Shown in pieces: positions 14,857 through 23,592 of a stretch of DNA of 47,875 bases. How positions within the stretch are numbered: the first letter of the stretch is position 1; every line of letters begins with the position of its first letter. The translations under genes and the position numbers were made by a program. The notes under the pieces were generated by a model. That model ran no database searches. It saw only the letters and a program-made list of their open reading frames with translations, and was not told the origin of the DNA. This DNA is from an uncultured Eubacteriales bacterium (GTDB lineage: Bacteria > Bacillota > Clostridia > Christensenellales > CAG-917). The stretch lies in the NCBI GenBank assembly GCA_900549225.1, contig URNP01000011.1, forward strand, positions 1-47,875. Direction: 5' to 3'.

Positions 14857-14987
14857 GAGTGAGGAGATGCGGTGATTTGTCAAACAGCGATTGTTACCGT
14901 AGGTCAATCGCGTGCAGCCGAAAGGGGTTCACACGGCACAGCCGTGATGCGATTTTTTTTGTAAAAATCGCATAATCCCCACACTCT
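14857..14987. other. Cluster of nested hairpins, possible small RNA or palindromic repeat
   Basis: An outer imperfect stem (GAGTGAGGAGAT 14857-14868 with ATCCCCACACTC 14976-14987) encloses GCGATTG/CAATCGC, GGC/GCC and a perfect TGCGATTTTT/AAAAATCGCA arm (14949-14958 with 14964-14973). It does not match families A, B or D. Nature unknown. Confidence 0.4.
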
Positions 14988-14997
14988 GACAAAATGA

Positions 14998-15023
14998 AAA
15001 ACCGCGTTAGATACGCGGTTTTT
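14998..15023 (-). terminator. Terminator of ssrA
   Basis: ACCGCGT/ACGCGGT with a five-base loop is followed by a T-run on the minus strand, eight bases beyond the CCA end of the tmRNA. Confidence 0.88.
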
Positions 15024-15030
15024 GCATTTC

Positions 15031-15395
15031 TGGTGGAGATGCGGGGATTTGAACCCCGGTCCACTCGACCGTACTCGGCACTTTCTACACGTTTAGTGGG
15101 TGATTGAATTGTTTCTAGGTTCGGTTCACCGACAAACCTCGCTTCGATGATCTCGTGTTGACAACAATCCTACCGAGAAATCAGATTGCGTTGTCTGTTT
15201 TTCTGACGCCGCTTGCCGAGGGAACAGAAAACCTCGGGGCGACGTGCCGACTTAAATTATGCAGCAAGAGCGAACTCCATATTGGAGCTCTTTTGATTGT
15301 TTTTTGCGTTTAATTTTAACGTTCCGTTTTTACGTAGCCGAGCCTACGACGTGCTTATACCGCATCAGACCGAATGTCGAATCCAGAACACCCCC
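15031..15395 (-). ncRNA. ssrA: Transfer-messenger RNA
   Basis: The minus strand begins GGGGGTGTTCTGGATTCGAC and ends with a T-arm (GGTTCAAATCC) and CCA at 15031, both hallmarks of tmRNA. The ends pair as a seven-base acceptor stem with two G-U pairs. The mRNA-like part uses the resume codon GCA at 15305-15307 and encodes AKNNQKSSNMEFALAA before TAA at 15257-15259; the ALAA ending is the standard degradation signal. The RNA rescues stalled ribosomes with SmpB, whose gene is not in this window. The length is 365 bases, one-piece form. Confidence 0.96.
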
Positions 15396-15428
15396 GAAAG
15401 CGGACAATCAAACCGCCTTGGTGCATTG

Positions 15429-15456
15429 ATTATACCACATTCTGTGCAAAAATCAA
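15429..15456 (-). promoter_or_regulatory. Promoter of ssrA
   Basis: On the minus strand, TTGATT, 16 bases, TATAAT. The start point would lie about 27 bases before the mature 5' end, consistent with processing of a short leader. Confidence 0.75.
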
Positions 15457-15522
15457 CTCGATTTTGAAATTTGGCAGTACGACGGAAATCGGAAGACAAT
15501 CGCTTCGAGCAGGGAAGAGCGG

Positions 15523-15561
15523 AAAAAAAATGCGCCTTGCAAAAAGCAAAGCGCATTTTTT
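15523..15561 (-). terminator. Terminator of the BspA-like lipoprotein gene
   Basis: AAAAAATGCGC pairs with GCGCATTTTTT across a loop that itself folds (TTTGC/GCAAG). On the minus strand it ends in T8, 15 bases past the stop. Confidence 0.85.
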
Positions 15562-15575
15562 GAAACGTAATCACG

Positions 15576-18500
15576 TCAGTTCATGGTGATTGTGATTTGG
15601 AAAGTGCCGGTGCCATTTGAGTACATTCTTGCTACAATATAGTAGGTTTGTCCTGCGTCTAATGACCAAGTTATTTTGAAATTATTATTGTTTGCGCCGT
15701 CATCGTTGTTTGTAAGTTCTGTTTTAGAAGAATCGTACAGATGGCCATAGTTGTCTCCGCTGTTGTTGGAAGCAGTTATGCTATACGAACCGCTCGCTGT
15801 TGGAACGAATCTGAAATAAACCCTTGGATTCTCGGTGGTTGTGATGACGTCGTAGGTTTGTCCGACTACTGCAACATAAGCAGTATCGAAAGAAGTTCCG
15901 TCCAGAACGTTATTCCTGACCCATTTTGCATAGAGAGTGGTGTTGCTTTGTGCGTGGTAGGGAAGCGAAACGGGTGAACCGTCGAAATTTGAATTGTCAT
16001 ACCAGCCGGCAAAGGTGTAACCGTTGCGAATAGGCTCGGTGGGGAATTCTTGCAAGAATTTGTCGGTCACGGTAGCTATGCGAGAACCTTGAGAATAGAA
16101 GTAGAACGAATAATCAGAAAGTCCGTTGAACTCTTCTTCAGTTATCCACTTTGCATAGAGGGTTGTGCCAGTTCTGTTGGTGGTGAAATAAGGCGTCGAG
16201 ATCGGGTCTCCGCTGAATTCTGCATCTTCATACCAACCATAGAATACGTAGCCGACTCTTTCGGCAGGAATCGGAAGAACGCTGAGATATATTGCGGTTT
16301 GAGGATCAATGGTTTCGCCGTCAGAAGAGAACGTATAAGTGCGTTCGCGAGTCGAAGCACTGTAAATCACGTTTTTGCCTGACAAACCTGCATAAGATTT
16401 GCTTATATTTCCGTATTGATCTTGCGTTCCGCTATACAGAACAACGTTGAGTCTTTCACAGCCGTTGAACGCATATTCACCGATGCGAGTGACTGCCGTC
16501 GGAATGTAAACTGCTTCAACGTTGGATTGATTTTGCAATGCGTAACTTTCGATCGCAACGGTGTTTGAAGATACTTGGAATATAGCGTTGTCGATCGTTC
16601 CGTTATACGTGAACAAAACTCTTCCGAGATAAACTGCGCCCGTTTGGTCGTTAAGCCAAGGTGTGCCGCTGAATGCGCCGCTGCCGATGCTGTTGAGTGC
16701 GGTTGCGTTGACGTTGATAGTTGTCAAAGAAGGCATATTGCTGAACGCATTGCTCGGAATATCGACGACTTCTTCACCGAGGGTGAGGGTGGTGATATTG
16801 CTCTTTGAAAAATCGGGGACTGACGATTGCGCCGCATTCCAGGTCAACGACGTAAGATCTCCGCAGTTTTCAAAAGCGGTGGATGAAACGTAGGTCACGG
16901 ATGAGGGGATCGTGACGCTCGTAAGTCCGCTGTTTGCAAATGCGTAGTTGTTGATGTTTGTGATATGAGAATCGATCGTGAAGGACGTGAGATTTGCGCA
17001 ATCGTAGAACGCATAAGCACCGATGCTCGTTCTCTCGCTTGCCGTCAAGTCTGCATCTTTATCGTAGTTTACGGTGATGCTTGAAGCCAAGATGCCGTTG
17101 AATGCAGAGTACGGGATTGCTTGAGCATTGGTTACGTCGACGGTGGTGAGAGAGGTCGGAACGTAGTAAGTGCCCGAACCGCGGGTGTCAACGCCGTAAT
17201 AACGAGGAGAATCTCTGAACGTATCGTCTTCGCTGTACATATCAGAGGGATAGTTGTACGAGAAGAGATTTGCAAACGCATTGTTTGCATAACTGAGATA
17301 CTCGTCGCCCATGTATGTATCGGTGATCCAGGCCGCTGTGCCGATATAGGGAACGGTCACGGATTCGAGGCTTCTGCAGTTTGCAAGGACGGCGTTGTAA
17401 ATGGCGGTGTTTTTGCCGTTTACGGTGAACGTCGTGAGGTCTTCGCAGTTTGCAAATGCGTTTTCTGCGATTCTTCTGACGCTCGAGGGAATCGTGACGC
17501 TCGTAAGTCCGCTGTTTTTGAATGCGGAAGAACTGATTTCCTTGTAATTGTTGTCAAGCGCGAAATAAGTGAGGTTCTTGCAGCCGGTGAATGCAGACGG
17601 TTCGATCGTAACGCCGTCAAAGTCGGGATCGCTCAAGAGATCGTTGTCGAAGGAGATCGAGATGTTGCGTGCAAGGATTTCACGGAATGCGTTGGTCGGG
17701 ATCGCCGTTGCAGAGGTGACGGTGATAGTGTTCAGCGTGTTGGGAACGTAGTATTTGCCGTATTCTTGGTAGTAGTTTTCTTCAAGGCTGAAATCGTCTT
17801 CGTCGTACAAATCCGAAGGAACGGACGTCGAGAAGAGGGTTGCGAACGGAGTGCCGTTGACTACGAGCTCCGGCTCGCTGTCAATGTCTTCGTAGTAGAC
17901 CGACGCCGTGCCGATATAGGGAACGGTGACCGTTTCAAGGCTTCTGCACTCTGCAAGTATTCCGCTTGACAATGCGGTCTTTGCGCCGGCGAGGAAACTC
18001 TTGAGATTTGCGTTGCGCGAAAATGCGTACCTGTCAACGCTCAAAACGTTTTGCGGAATCGAAACGTTCTCGACCTTCTCAAGAGATGAGAATGCGCCTG
18101 CGCCGATTGTCTTTGCGTCCATAAGGATTGCTGCAAGAGACGCGTCGGTGAGTCCCGTCGCGGCAAATGCGGCCTCGCCGATCGCCGTTGCTTTTTCGGG
18201 GATCGGGAAGTTTTCGATATTTTTAAGGCCTGCGAATGCGTATGCGCCGACCGCCGTGATTTGCGGAACGTCGTAGTTATAATAGTTGGTGTCTGCGGCG
18301 TACACGCGGATACGGTCTGCAGTGGTGTAGGTCACGTTCAAAGAGGTGAGACTTTCAAGTCCTGCAAATGCGTATGCGGGAAGGGAAGTCGCGTTGGTCA
18401 CTTCAACGGTCGTGAGCGTTTTGGGGATGTAGTGGTTGTGCGCTTCGTAGAGATAATTCTCTTCGGTGTCGGGATTGACGACGTCTTCCGTGCCGAACAA

Positions 18501-19430
18501 ATTGCCGAAGGTGCTGTTGCTCATCGGGCTGTAAGAGTTCCCGATGAAGGGGATCTTCACGCTTTGAAGCGAAATGCAGTTTGCAAGCGCTTCTTCGCCG
18601 ACGTACGTTACGGAGTCGGGGAAGGTGATCGTCGTGAGTTTCTTGCAGCCGCTGAACGCTTCGTTGCCGACGTAGTTGACGGTGGAAGGAATGGTCACGC
18701 TCGTGAGCGATTCACAGCCGTAAAGGAAACCTTGGGGAACTTTTGCAACGCCTTCGTTGAACGTTACGGTTTCAAGTTTAAGGCAGTTTGCAAATGCGTA
18801 TGCGCCCAACGTCTTGAAACGGTCGGGAATCACCACTTTGGTGAGAGATTCGCAGTTGTTGAATGCGCCATCGCCGATGCTACCGCTCTTCATATACACT
18901 TTCGTGGGAAGGGTTACGGTTGCAAGGTTGGGGCAGTTGGCAAACGCTTGGTCGCCGATTGCGAAGGTAAGCGCGTTGGTGTTCTCCTTTTCAAGGTCTA
19001 CGGACGTGAGCGTTTCACAGCCATTGAACGCCTCTTCGGTGATACCTTTGACGACGATCGGATTGCCTTCGAGCGAAATCTTGGATTCCAAATCCTTTAC
19101 CGAAAGGGTTTTGGGAACTCCGTCGTAGCCCGATACGTACATCTCGTCGCTCTTGTTGCCTTTGAGGTAAATGACGGACGCGTCGTTTGCAAGGTAGGTG
19201 ACGTTGTACAGCGTTTCGACGTGCGAAATTTCACGAACTTCGCGTCCTGCCTCGTCATACTCTTTTTCGGTCACGGTGTTTTCGTCTTTGTCAACGATTA
19301 CGTCGCCCTCTTTGAAGCTGCTGCCGGACGGCGGCTGAGTATCGTTCTTGTTGCAAGCGGCAAACAGAGCCGTCGATAAGCACAATACAATTACCGCAAC
19401 GAAAAGAAACAAAACTTTCTTGTTTTTCAT
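15576..19430 (-). CDS. BspA-like leucine-rich-repeat surface lipoprotein
   Basis: The protein is 1284 residues. An N-terminal signal (MKNKKVLFLFVAVIVLCL) leads to a lipobox cysteine at 26, so it should be lipid-anchored on the outer face of the membrane. Residues of about 90-1010 are BspA-type leucine-rich repeats (motif AFxxCxxLTSVTIPSSV). Two Listeria-Bacteroides repeats follow (about 1030-1095 and 1105-1172; GYVFYGWYED and GYTFAGWYDN, each ending LYAKW). The C-terminal 100 residues look like a PPC-type beta-sandwich. A larger unit recurs three times (about 290-365, 500-595, 690-795), each with IPxIG-type start, FxxLF and YYVPxTLxTxxVT. A strong GGAGGAG sets the start at 19430. A role in adhesion or mucin/protein binding is inferred from the family. 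Confidence 0.9.
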   Translation of the reverse strand: MKNKKVLFLFVAVIVLCLSTALFAACNKNDTQPPSGSSFKEGDVIVDKDENTVTEKEYDEAGREVREISHVETLYNVTYLANDASVIYLKGNKSDEMYVSGYDGVPKTLSVKDLESKISLEGNPIVVKGITEEAFNGCETLTSVDLEKENTNALTFAIGDQAFANCPNLATVTLPTKVYMKSGSIGDGAFNNCESLTKVVIPDRFKTLGAYAFANCLKLETVTFNEGVAKVPQGFLYGCESLTSVTIPSTVNYVGNEAFSGCKKLTTITFPDSVTYVGEEALANCISLQSVKIPFIGNSYSPMSNSTFGNLFGTEDVVNPDTEENYLYEAHNHYIPKTLTTVEVTNATSLPAYAFAGLESLTSLNVTYTTADRIRVYAADTNYYNYDVPQITAVGAYAFAGLKNIENFPIPEKATAIGEAAFAATGLTDASLAAILMDAKTIGAGAFSSLEKVENVSIPQNVLSVDRYAFSRNANLKSFLAGAKTALSSGILAECRSLETVTVPYIGTASVYYEDIDSEPELVVNGTPFATLFSTSVPSDLYDEDDFSLEENYYQEYGKYYVPNTLNTITVTSATAIPTNAFREILARNISISFDNDLLSDPDFDGVTIEPSAFTGCKNLTYFALDNNYKEISSSAFKNSGLTSVTIPSSVRRIAENAFANCEDLTTFTVNGKNTAIYNAVLANCRSLESVTVPYIGTAAWITDTYMGDEYLSYANNAFANLFSYNYPSDMYSEDDTFRDSPRYYGVDTRGSGTYYVPTSLTTVDVTNAQAIPYSAFNGILASSITVNYDKDADLTASERTSIGAYAFYDCANLTSFTIDSHITNINNYAFANSGLTSVTIPSSVTYVSSTAFENCGDLTSLTWNAAQSSVPDFSKSNITTLTLGEEVVDIPSNAFSNMPSLTTINVNATALNSIGSGAFSGTPWLNDQTGAVYLGRVLFTYNGTIDNAIFQVSSNTVAIESYALQNQSNVEAVYIPTAVTRIGEYAFNGCERLNVVLYSGTQDQYGNISKSYAGLSGKNVIYSASTRERTYTFSSDGETIDPQTAIYLSVLPIPAERVGYVFYGWYEDAEFSGDPISTPYFTTNRTGTTLYAKWITEEEFNGLSDYSFYFYSQGSRIATVTDKFLQEFPTEPIRNGYTFAGWYDNSNFDGSPVSLPYHAQSNTTLYAKWVRNNVLDGTSFDTAYVAVVGQTYDVITTTENPRVYFRFVPTASGSYSITASNNSGDNYGHLYDSSKTELTNNDDGANNNNFKITWSLDAGQTYYIVARMYSNGTGTFQITITMN

Positions 19431-19522
19431 TGCTCTCCTCCAAAAAATTTTTTGCAATATGCATTGCATTGTATTAATGACGGGAAAAAACGTGATAAAA
19501 ACATGTCCCCAATCACAATACT

Positions 19523-19551
19523 ATTTTATCAATATAAAGGATAAATGTCAA
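19523..19551 (-). promoter_or_regulatory. Promoter of the BspA-like lipoprotein gene
   Basis: On the minus strand, a consensus TTGACA, 17 bases, TAAAAT. The leader is about 85 bases long. Confidence 0.82.
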
Positions 19552-19635
19552 TTAATTGATATACATTGTGTAGTTTTGCGGGCGATTTGATTGATAATTA
19601 AGTAATAAATTATTAAAAATATGCCGCGAGAATAT

Positions 19636-19678
19636 CGAAAAACTAAAAAAAGAGAAAAATCGCTTTTTTAGTTTTTCG
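19636..19678. repeat. 15-bp A/T-rich inverted repeat
   Basis: CGAAAAACTAAAAAA (19636-19650) pairs exactly with TTTTTTAGTTTTTCG (19664-19678). It lies beyond the sdaA terminator and upstream of the lipoprotein promoter. It could be a weak terminator or a protein site. Confidence 0.55.
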
Positions 19679-19704
19679 GAAATTTGTAAAACGTGATTAA
19701 AATG

Positions 19705-19730
19705 AAAAAACCGCATATCTAATGCGGTTT
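19705..19730 (-). terminator. Terminator of sdaA
   Basis: CCGCAT/ATGCGG with flanking A and T runs lies a few bases beyond the sdaA stop; the T-run is on the minus strand. Confidence 0.85.
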
Positions 19731-19735
19731 CTTTG

Positions 19736-20971
19736 TCATTTCTTTTTGCGCATTTTGGAGTGGCGCAGACGGGAGTGACTGTAACTTTTTGCAAGTCCGC
19801 CACCTGACGTTTCGCGATAGCGGACGTTGATGTCTTTGCCCGTTTGATACATGGTTTCGACTACCGCGTCAAAGGATATCTGACGGGAATTGGTGAGGAA
19901 GTTGGCAAGAGATACGGCGTTTATCGCTCGCATTGCCGCAACGGCGTTGCGCTCTATGCACGGGATTTGTACGAGCCCTGCCACGGGGTCGCAAGTCAAG
20001 CCGAGATGATGCTCCATTGCAACTTCGGCAGAATACTCGATTTGGTCGAAATCCATTCCGAAAAGTTGGGCAAGCGCCGCCGCCGCCATCGAACACGCAG
20101 TGCCGCATTCGGCTTGGCAACCGCATTCTGCGCCGCTTATCGAAGCGTTGGTTTTGACGATATTGCCGATAATGCCTGCAGTTGAGAGTGCGTCGATTAT
20201 CATATCGTCCGAGAATTTGTGCACGTCTTGCTCGTATTTGAGTACGGCGGGGAGGATTCCGCAAGCGCCGCAGGTGGGGGCAGTCGCTATGATTTCACCC
20301 GAAGCGTTCTGCTCGCTAACGGCAAAGGCGTACGCACAGACGAGGCGGTTTTCTTTGGTTTGCGGAGTTTCGTCTATATGGCGTTGTTGATAAAGTATCT
20401 TTGCTCTGCGCTCCGTGTTCAAGCCGCCGGGGAGAACTCCGCTCGCTTTCAAACCTTGTTTGATTGCGTTTTTCATAGTTTCCCATATGGTTTGGAGATA
20501 GTCGCGGATTTGTGCGCCCTCAAAGCGTTCGACGTACTGAGGAATGGTGATTTCCTGCTCGTCGCAATACGCTTTTATCTGCTCGAAAGTGTGGTGCGGA
20601 TAGACCTCGGGCGGATCGATGGAACTCTCGCCTTCGACCTCGATTGCGCCGCCGCCTACGCTGTATACTCGCCAAGAATCCGTTATCTTGCCGGTGATAT
20701 CGAGCGCAAACAAGTCCATTGTGTTGGGGTGTGGCAAATGCTCGTTTTCATAGTCGAAAACGACGTCGACGGGCTTGGTGAAGGTCTTTTTCAATACGAC
20801 GTCCGTGCCATGTCCTTTGCCCGTTTTTGCCAACGAACCGTAGAGGATAACCTTGAACGAAAGCGCGCTTTTGTTGCGCTCCATAAAGAGTTTCGCCGCC
20901 TTTTCGGGTCCCATTGTGTGCGAACTCGACGGCCCGCGTCCGATTTTGTATAACTCTGTCAAACTTTTCAT
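19736..20971 (-). CDS. sdaA: L-serine ammonia-lyase, iron-sulfur dependent, single chain
   Basis: The protein is 411 residues. It deaminates L-serine to pyruvate with an oxygen-sensitive [4Fe-4S] cluster. The N-terminal beta domain has GPSSSHTMGP (13-22) and the C-terminal alpha domain has the cysteine-rich segments APTCGACGILP (231-241), GAECGCQAECGTAC (280-293), LTCDPVAG (326-332) and PCIERN (337-342), which supply the cluster. Both parts are in one chain, as in E. coli SdaA and unlike the split B. subtilis enzyme. The start at 20971 is where the family begins and has GGAG ten bases before it; an open frame 41 codons longer overlaps the promoter. The C-terminus is very basic (RLRHSKMRKKK). 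Confidence 0.94.
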   Translation of the reverse strand: MKSLTELYKIGRGPSSSHTMGPEKAAKLFMERNKSALSFKVILYGSLAKTGKGHGTDVVLKKTFTKPVDVVFDYENEHLPHPNTMDLFALDITGKITDSWRVYSVGGGAIEVEGESSIDPPEVYPHHTFEQIKAYCDEQEITIPQYVERFEGAQIRDYLQTIWETMKNAIKQGLKASGVLPGGLNTERRAKILYQQRHIDETPQTKENRLVCAYAFAVSEQNASGEIIATAPTCGACGILPAVLKYEQDVHKFSDDMIIDALSTAGIIGNIVKTNASISGAECGCQAECGTACSMAAAALAQLFGMDFDQIEYSAEVAMEHHLGLTCDPVAGLVQIPCIERNAVAAMRAINAVSLANFLTNSRQISFDAVVETMYQTGKDINVRYRETSGGGLAKSYSHSRLRHSKMRKKK

Positions 20972-20995
20972 ATGCGTTTTGCTCCGATGTGATAC

Positions 20996-21023
20996 ATTAT
21001 AACACAATTGAGCCTGCACGCAA
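20996..21023 (-). promoter_or_regulatory. Promoter of sdaA
   Basis: On the minus strand, TTGCGT, 16 bases, TATAAT, with a leader of about 18 bases. Confidence 0.75.
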
Positions 21024-21098
21024 CTTTTTGAGGAGTATTGAAAAGACGATTTTGCATAAAAATATTCGATTTTTTTTGATTTTATGTACCGCAACGAT

Positions 21099-21128
21099 TT
21101 GCCAAGTGTATAAAAAGTGTGCTAATAT
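21099..21128 (+). promoter_or_regulatory. Promoter of typA
   Basis: TTGCCA (21099-21104), 18 bases, TAATAT (21123-21128). The leader would be about 80 bases. Confidence 0.55.
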
Positions 21129-21213
21129 ATCACAGTTTTATTATAGAAATCCGAAAACCTGTGCCTTTATATTAGAATTCAAGGCGCTCGAAACTCAAAA
21201 GAAGGCTAAAATT

Positions 21214-23034
21214 ATGGTCAGAAACGATTTGAGAAACATCGCAATCATTGCCCACGTCGACCACGGCAAAACTACGCTCGTGGACGGTATGCTCAAACAA
21301 TCGGGTACTTTCAGAGAAAACCAACAGGTTGCTACCTGCGTGATGGACTCTGGCGACCTCGAAAGAGAGAGAGGCATTACTATCCTTGCAAAAAATACGT
21401 CAATTCACTATAACGGCGTAAAAATCAATATCATCGACACCCCCGGACACGCAGATTTTTCGGGCGAAGTCGAGCGCGTGCTCAAAATGGTCAACGGCGT
21501 CGTTCTGCTCGTTGACGCACAGGAAGGTCCTATGCCGCAGACGCGTTTCGTCGTCGAAAAGGCGCTTTCGCTCGGACTTAAAATCATCATCGTCATCAAC
21601 AAAATCGACAAGCCCGACGCAAGACTCTCGGAAGTCGGCGACGAGGTGCTCGAACTCTTGCTCGATCTCGACGCAAGCGACGAACAACTCCAAAGCCCCA
21701 TTCTCTATTGCAGCGGCAAAAAAGCCACGGCTACGCGCGACTATAACGTTCCCGGAACCGATCTCAAACCGCTGTTCGACACAATTCTCGACTATATCCC
21801 CGCTCCCGAAGGAGACGAAAACGGCGAGTTGCAATTGCTCGTTTCCGCTATAGACTACAACGATTACGTCGGTCGTATCGGCATCGGAAGAATCGAAAGA
21901 GGCAAAGTCGATATGGCAAAAGAAGTGGTGGTGTGCGACTACCATAGCGGAATCTCTCCGTATAAGAGCAAAATCGTCAACCTCTTCCAAATCGAAGGAC
22001 TAAAGCGCGTCCCTGTCGAAAACGCAATGGTCGGCGATATCGTGTGTTTCAGCGGTATAGAAAATATCACCATCGGCAACACCATTTGCTCTCCTGAAAA
22101 AATCGAACCCGTGCCGTTCGTCAAAATCGGCGAACCTACTATCGAGATGAACTTCTGCGTTAACGACAGTCCGTTTGCGGGAAAGGAAGGCAAATTCGTT
22201 ACCTCTCGCCATCTGCGCGACAGACTGTTCAGAGAATTGCTCAAAGACGTTTCGTTGCGCGTGTATCAAACCGAAAGCCCCGACACATTCAAAGTGTGCG
22301 GCAGAGGAGAGATGCACCTTTCAATCCTCATCGAAACCATGCGCAGAGAGGGATACGAATTCGGCGTGAGCACTCCCAAGGTCATTTTCAAGGATATCGA
22401 CGGCGTAAAATGCGAGCCTATGGAGCAACTCTTCATCGACGTGCCTACCGATTGCGTCGGCTCGGTTATGGAGCGTATGGGCGTAAGAAAAGGCGAACTC
22501 GTCACGATGACTCCGCAAGGAAGCCGTATTCGTATGGAATTCAAAGTGCCTGCGCGCGGTTTGTTCGGATTCAAAAACGAATTCTTGACGGACACCAAGG
22601 GCGAAGGCGTTATGAACCAACTCTTCGCAGGTTACGCTCCCTACAAAGGACCTATTCCGCGCAGATTTACAGGCTCGCTCGTCGCTTACGAAACGGGTGA
22701 AGCCGCAACCTACGGTCTTTTCAACGCACAGGACAGAGGCGTGCTCTTCATCGATCCTCAAACCCCCGTTTACGAAGGTATGGTGGTCGGTATGTCCCCC
22801 AAAAACGAGGATATCCGCGTCAACGTCTGCAAGCGTAAACACGTCACCAATATGCGTGCCGCCGGCTCCGACGAAGCACTCCGTCTCAACACTCCTCGTA
22901 AATTCAGTCTCGAAGAGGCAATCGAATTTCTCAACGACGACGAAATGCTCGAAGTTACTCCCAAAAATATCCGCATACGTAAGGTTATTTTGTCGGGCTC
23001 CGAACGCTTGAAACTTGCCTTCGGCAACAAATAA
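21214..23034 (+). CDS. typA: Ribosome-associated GTPase TypA/BipA
   Basis: The protein is 606 residues, normal for the family. G-domain motifs are AHVDHGKTT (13-21), the RGITI switch, DTPGHADFSGEVER and NKIDKPDAR; the EF-G-like domains III and V follow, then the TypA-specific C-terminal domain. TypA binds the 70S ribosome at the EF-G site and aids 50S assembly and stress growth. The start at 21214 is where homologues begin; GAAGG lies nine bases before it. A longer open frame upstream crosses the intergenic region and the divergent sdaA promoter and is not coding. Behind the stop is the diverged repeat copy A5, with no other terminator seen. Confidence 0.97.
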   Translation: MVRNDLRNIAIIAHVDHGKTTLVDGMLKQSGTFRENQQVATCVMDSGDLERERGITILAKNTSIHYNGVKINIIDTPGHADFSGEVERVLKMVNGVVLLVDAQEGPMPQTRFVVEKALSLGLKIIIVINKIDKPDARLSEVGDEVLELLLDLDASDEQLQSPILYCSGKKATATRDYNVPGTDLKPLFDTILDYIPAPEGDENGELQLLVSAIDYNDYVGRIGIGRIERGKVDMAKEVVVCDYHSGISPYKSKIVNLFQIEGLKRVPVENAMVGDIVCFSGIENITIGNTICSPEKIEPVPFVKIGEPTIEMNFCVNDSPFAGKEGKFVTSRHLRDRLFRELLKDVSLRVYQTESPDTFKVCGRGEMHLSILIETMRREGYEFGVSTPKVIFKDIDGVKCEPMEQLFIDVPTDCVGSVMERMGVRKGELVTMTPQGSRIRMEFKVPARGLFGFKNEFLTDTKGEGVMNQLFAGYAPYKGPIPRRFTGSLVAYETGEAATYGLFNAQDRGVLFIDPQTPVYEGMVVGMSPKNEDIRVNVCKRKHVTNMRAAGSDEALRLNTPRKFSLEEAIEFLNDDEMLEVTPKNIRIRKVILSGSERLKLAFGNK

Positions 23035-23050
23035 AACTGTGCCAAATCGC

Positions 23051-23142
23051 GCCTAACTTTGTCAGCGCCCCTTGCTTGCCAACTCATTTACGCTTTAGTA
23101 AATTAGGGTTGTCAATCAAGGGGTGCTTTCGCGTTATGCATC
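23051..23142 (+). repeat. Repeat family A copy A5 (diverged), behind typA
   Basis: A box L-like CCTAACTTTGTCA (23052-23064) is followed by the stem GCGCCCCTTG/CAAGGGGTGC (23065-23074 with 23117-23126), an inner CAAC/GTTG stem, the apical TTTACGCTTTAGTAAA (23087-23102) and GGG before the inner stem closes. The box R position holds TTTCGCGTTATGCATC (23127-23142), 11 of 16 identical to TTCCTTGTTCTTCATC. It starts 17 bases after the typA stop. Confidence 0.6.
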
Positions 23143-23202
23143 TAAATTGCTCAAACGGCATTGCGGCGCTCGAACAATATATGAAATTAGTTTCATATTC
23201 CC

Positions 23203-23230
23203 TTGACAATTCGGCGGAGGGTGGTATACT
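23203..23230 (+). promoter_or_regulatory. Promoter of the HMA-domain gene, with adjacent palindrome
   Basis: TTGACA (23203-23208), 16 bases, TATACT (23225-23230). Five bases upstream of the -35 box lies the perfect dyad ATATGAAA-N4-TTTCATAT (23179-23198), a possible activator or repressor site. Confidence 0.75.
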
Positions 23231-23295
23231 TTTGGTGAAATCGGACGGGACGTTCGATTTCGTTGAGAATACATCGTTTTCGGAGGAAGGTATAT

Positions 23296-23553
23296 ATGAA
23301 AGAAATTACGCTTAAAGTCGATGGTATGCAATGCGGTATGTGCGAAAGCCACGTCAACGACGCCGTGCGTAAGGCGGCGAACGTCAAAAAGGTGACGTCT
23401 TCACATACTGCCGGGAAAACGGTCGTCGTTTGCGAGGATAATATAGACGTTGAAGTCATCAAAAACGCCATTCAAAAGGACGGATACAACGTCGGCGACG
23501 TCGAAGTGAAGCCTTACGAGAAAAAAGGGTTGTTTTCCTTCCTAAAAAAATAA
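23296..23553 (+). CDS. Heavy-metal-associated (HMA) domain protein, copper-chaperone-like
   Basis: The protein is 85 residues. It is a single HMA fold with the metal pair in MQCGMC (Cys13 and Cys16), where members of the CopZ/Atx1 family bind Cu(I). The last 15 residues (VKPYEKKGLFSFLKK) form a basic tail after the fold. No copper ATPase or CsoR gene is in the window, so the partner is unknown. GGAGGAAGG before the ATG at 23296 sets the start; an upstream in-frame ATG at 23263 lacks this. It is monocistronic; no clear terminator follows. Confidence 0.9.
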   Translation: MKEITLKVDGMQCGMCESHVNDAVRKAANVKKVTSSHTAGKTVVVCEDNIDVEVIKNAIQKDGYNVGDVEVKPYEKKGLFSFLKK

Positions 23554-23592
23554 CGAATAAACGGACTTTTGCCCTATAAAACGCTTTTGATA

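Larger units (their letters stand above)
14693..15030. other. Intergenic region between tldD and ssrA
   Basis: It contains the tldD promoter, a cluster of hairpins (14857-14987) and the ssrA terminator. No open frame with a ribosome site is seen. Confidence 0.7.
19431..19735. other. Intergenic region between sdaA and the lipoprotein gene
   Basis: It holds the lipoprotein promoter (19523-19551), an A/T-rich perfect hairpin (19636-19678) and the sdaA terminator. No gene is seen. Confidence 0.7.

Noticed and set aside
15031..15062. tRNA gene at the T-arm/CCA sequence
   Set aside because: The sequence is the 3' half of the tmRNA tRNA-like domain; the matching 5' half lies at 15395.
20914..21213. 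100-codon N-terminal extension of typA
   Set aside because: It overlaps the sdaA start and promoter and the typA promoter; homologues start at MVRNDLRNIAIIAHVDHGKTT.
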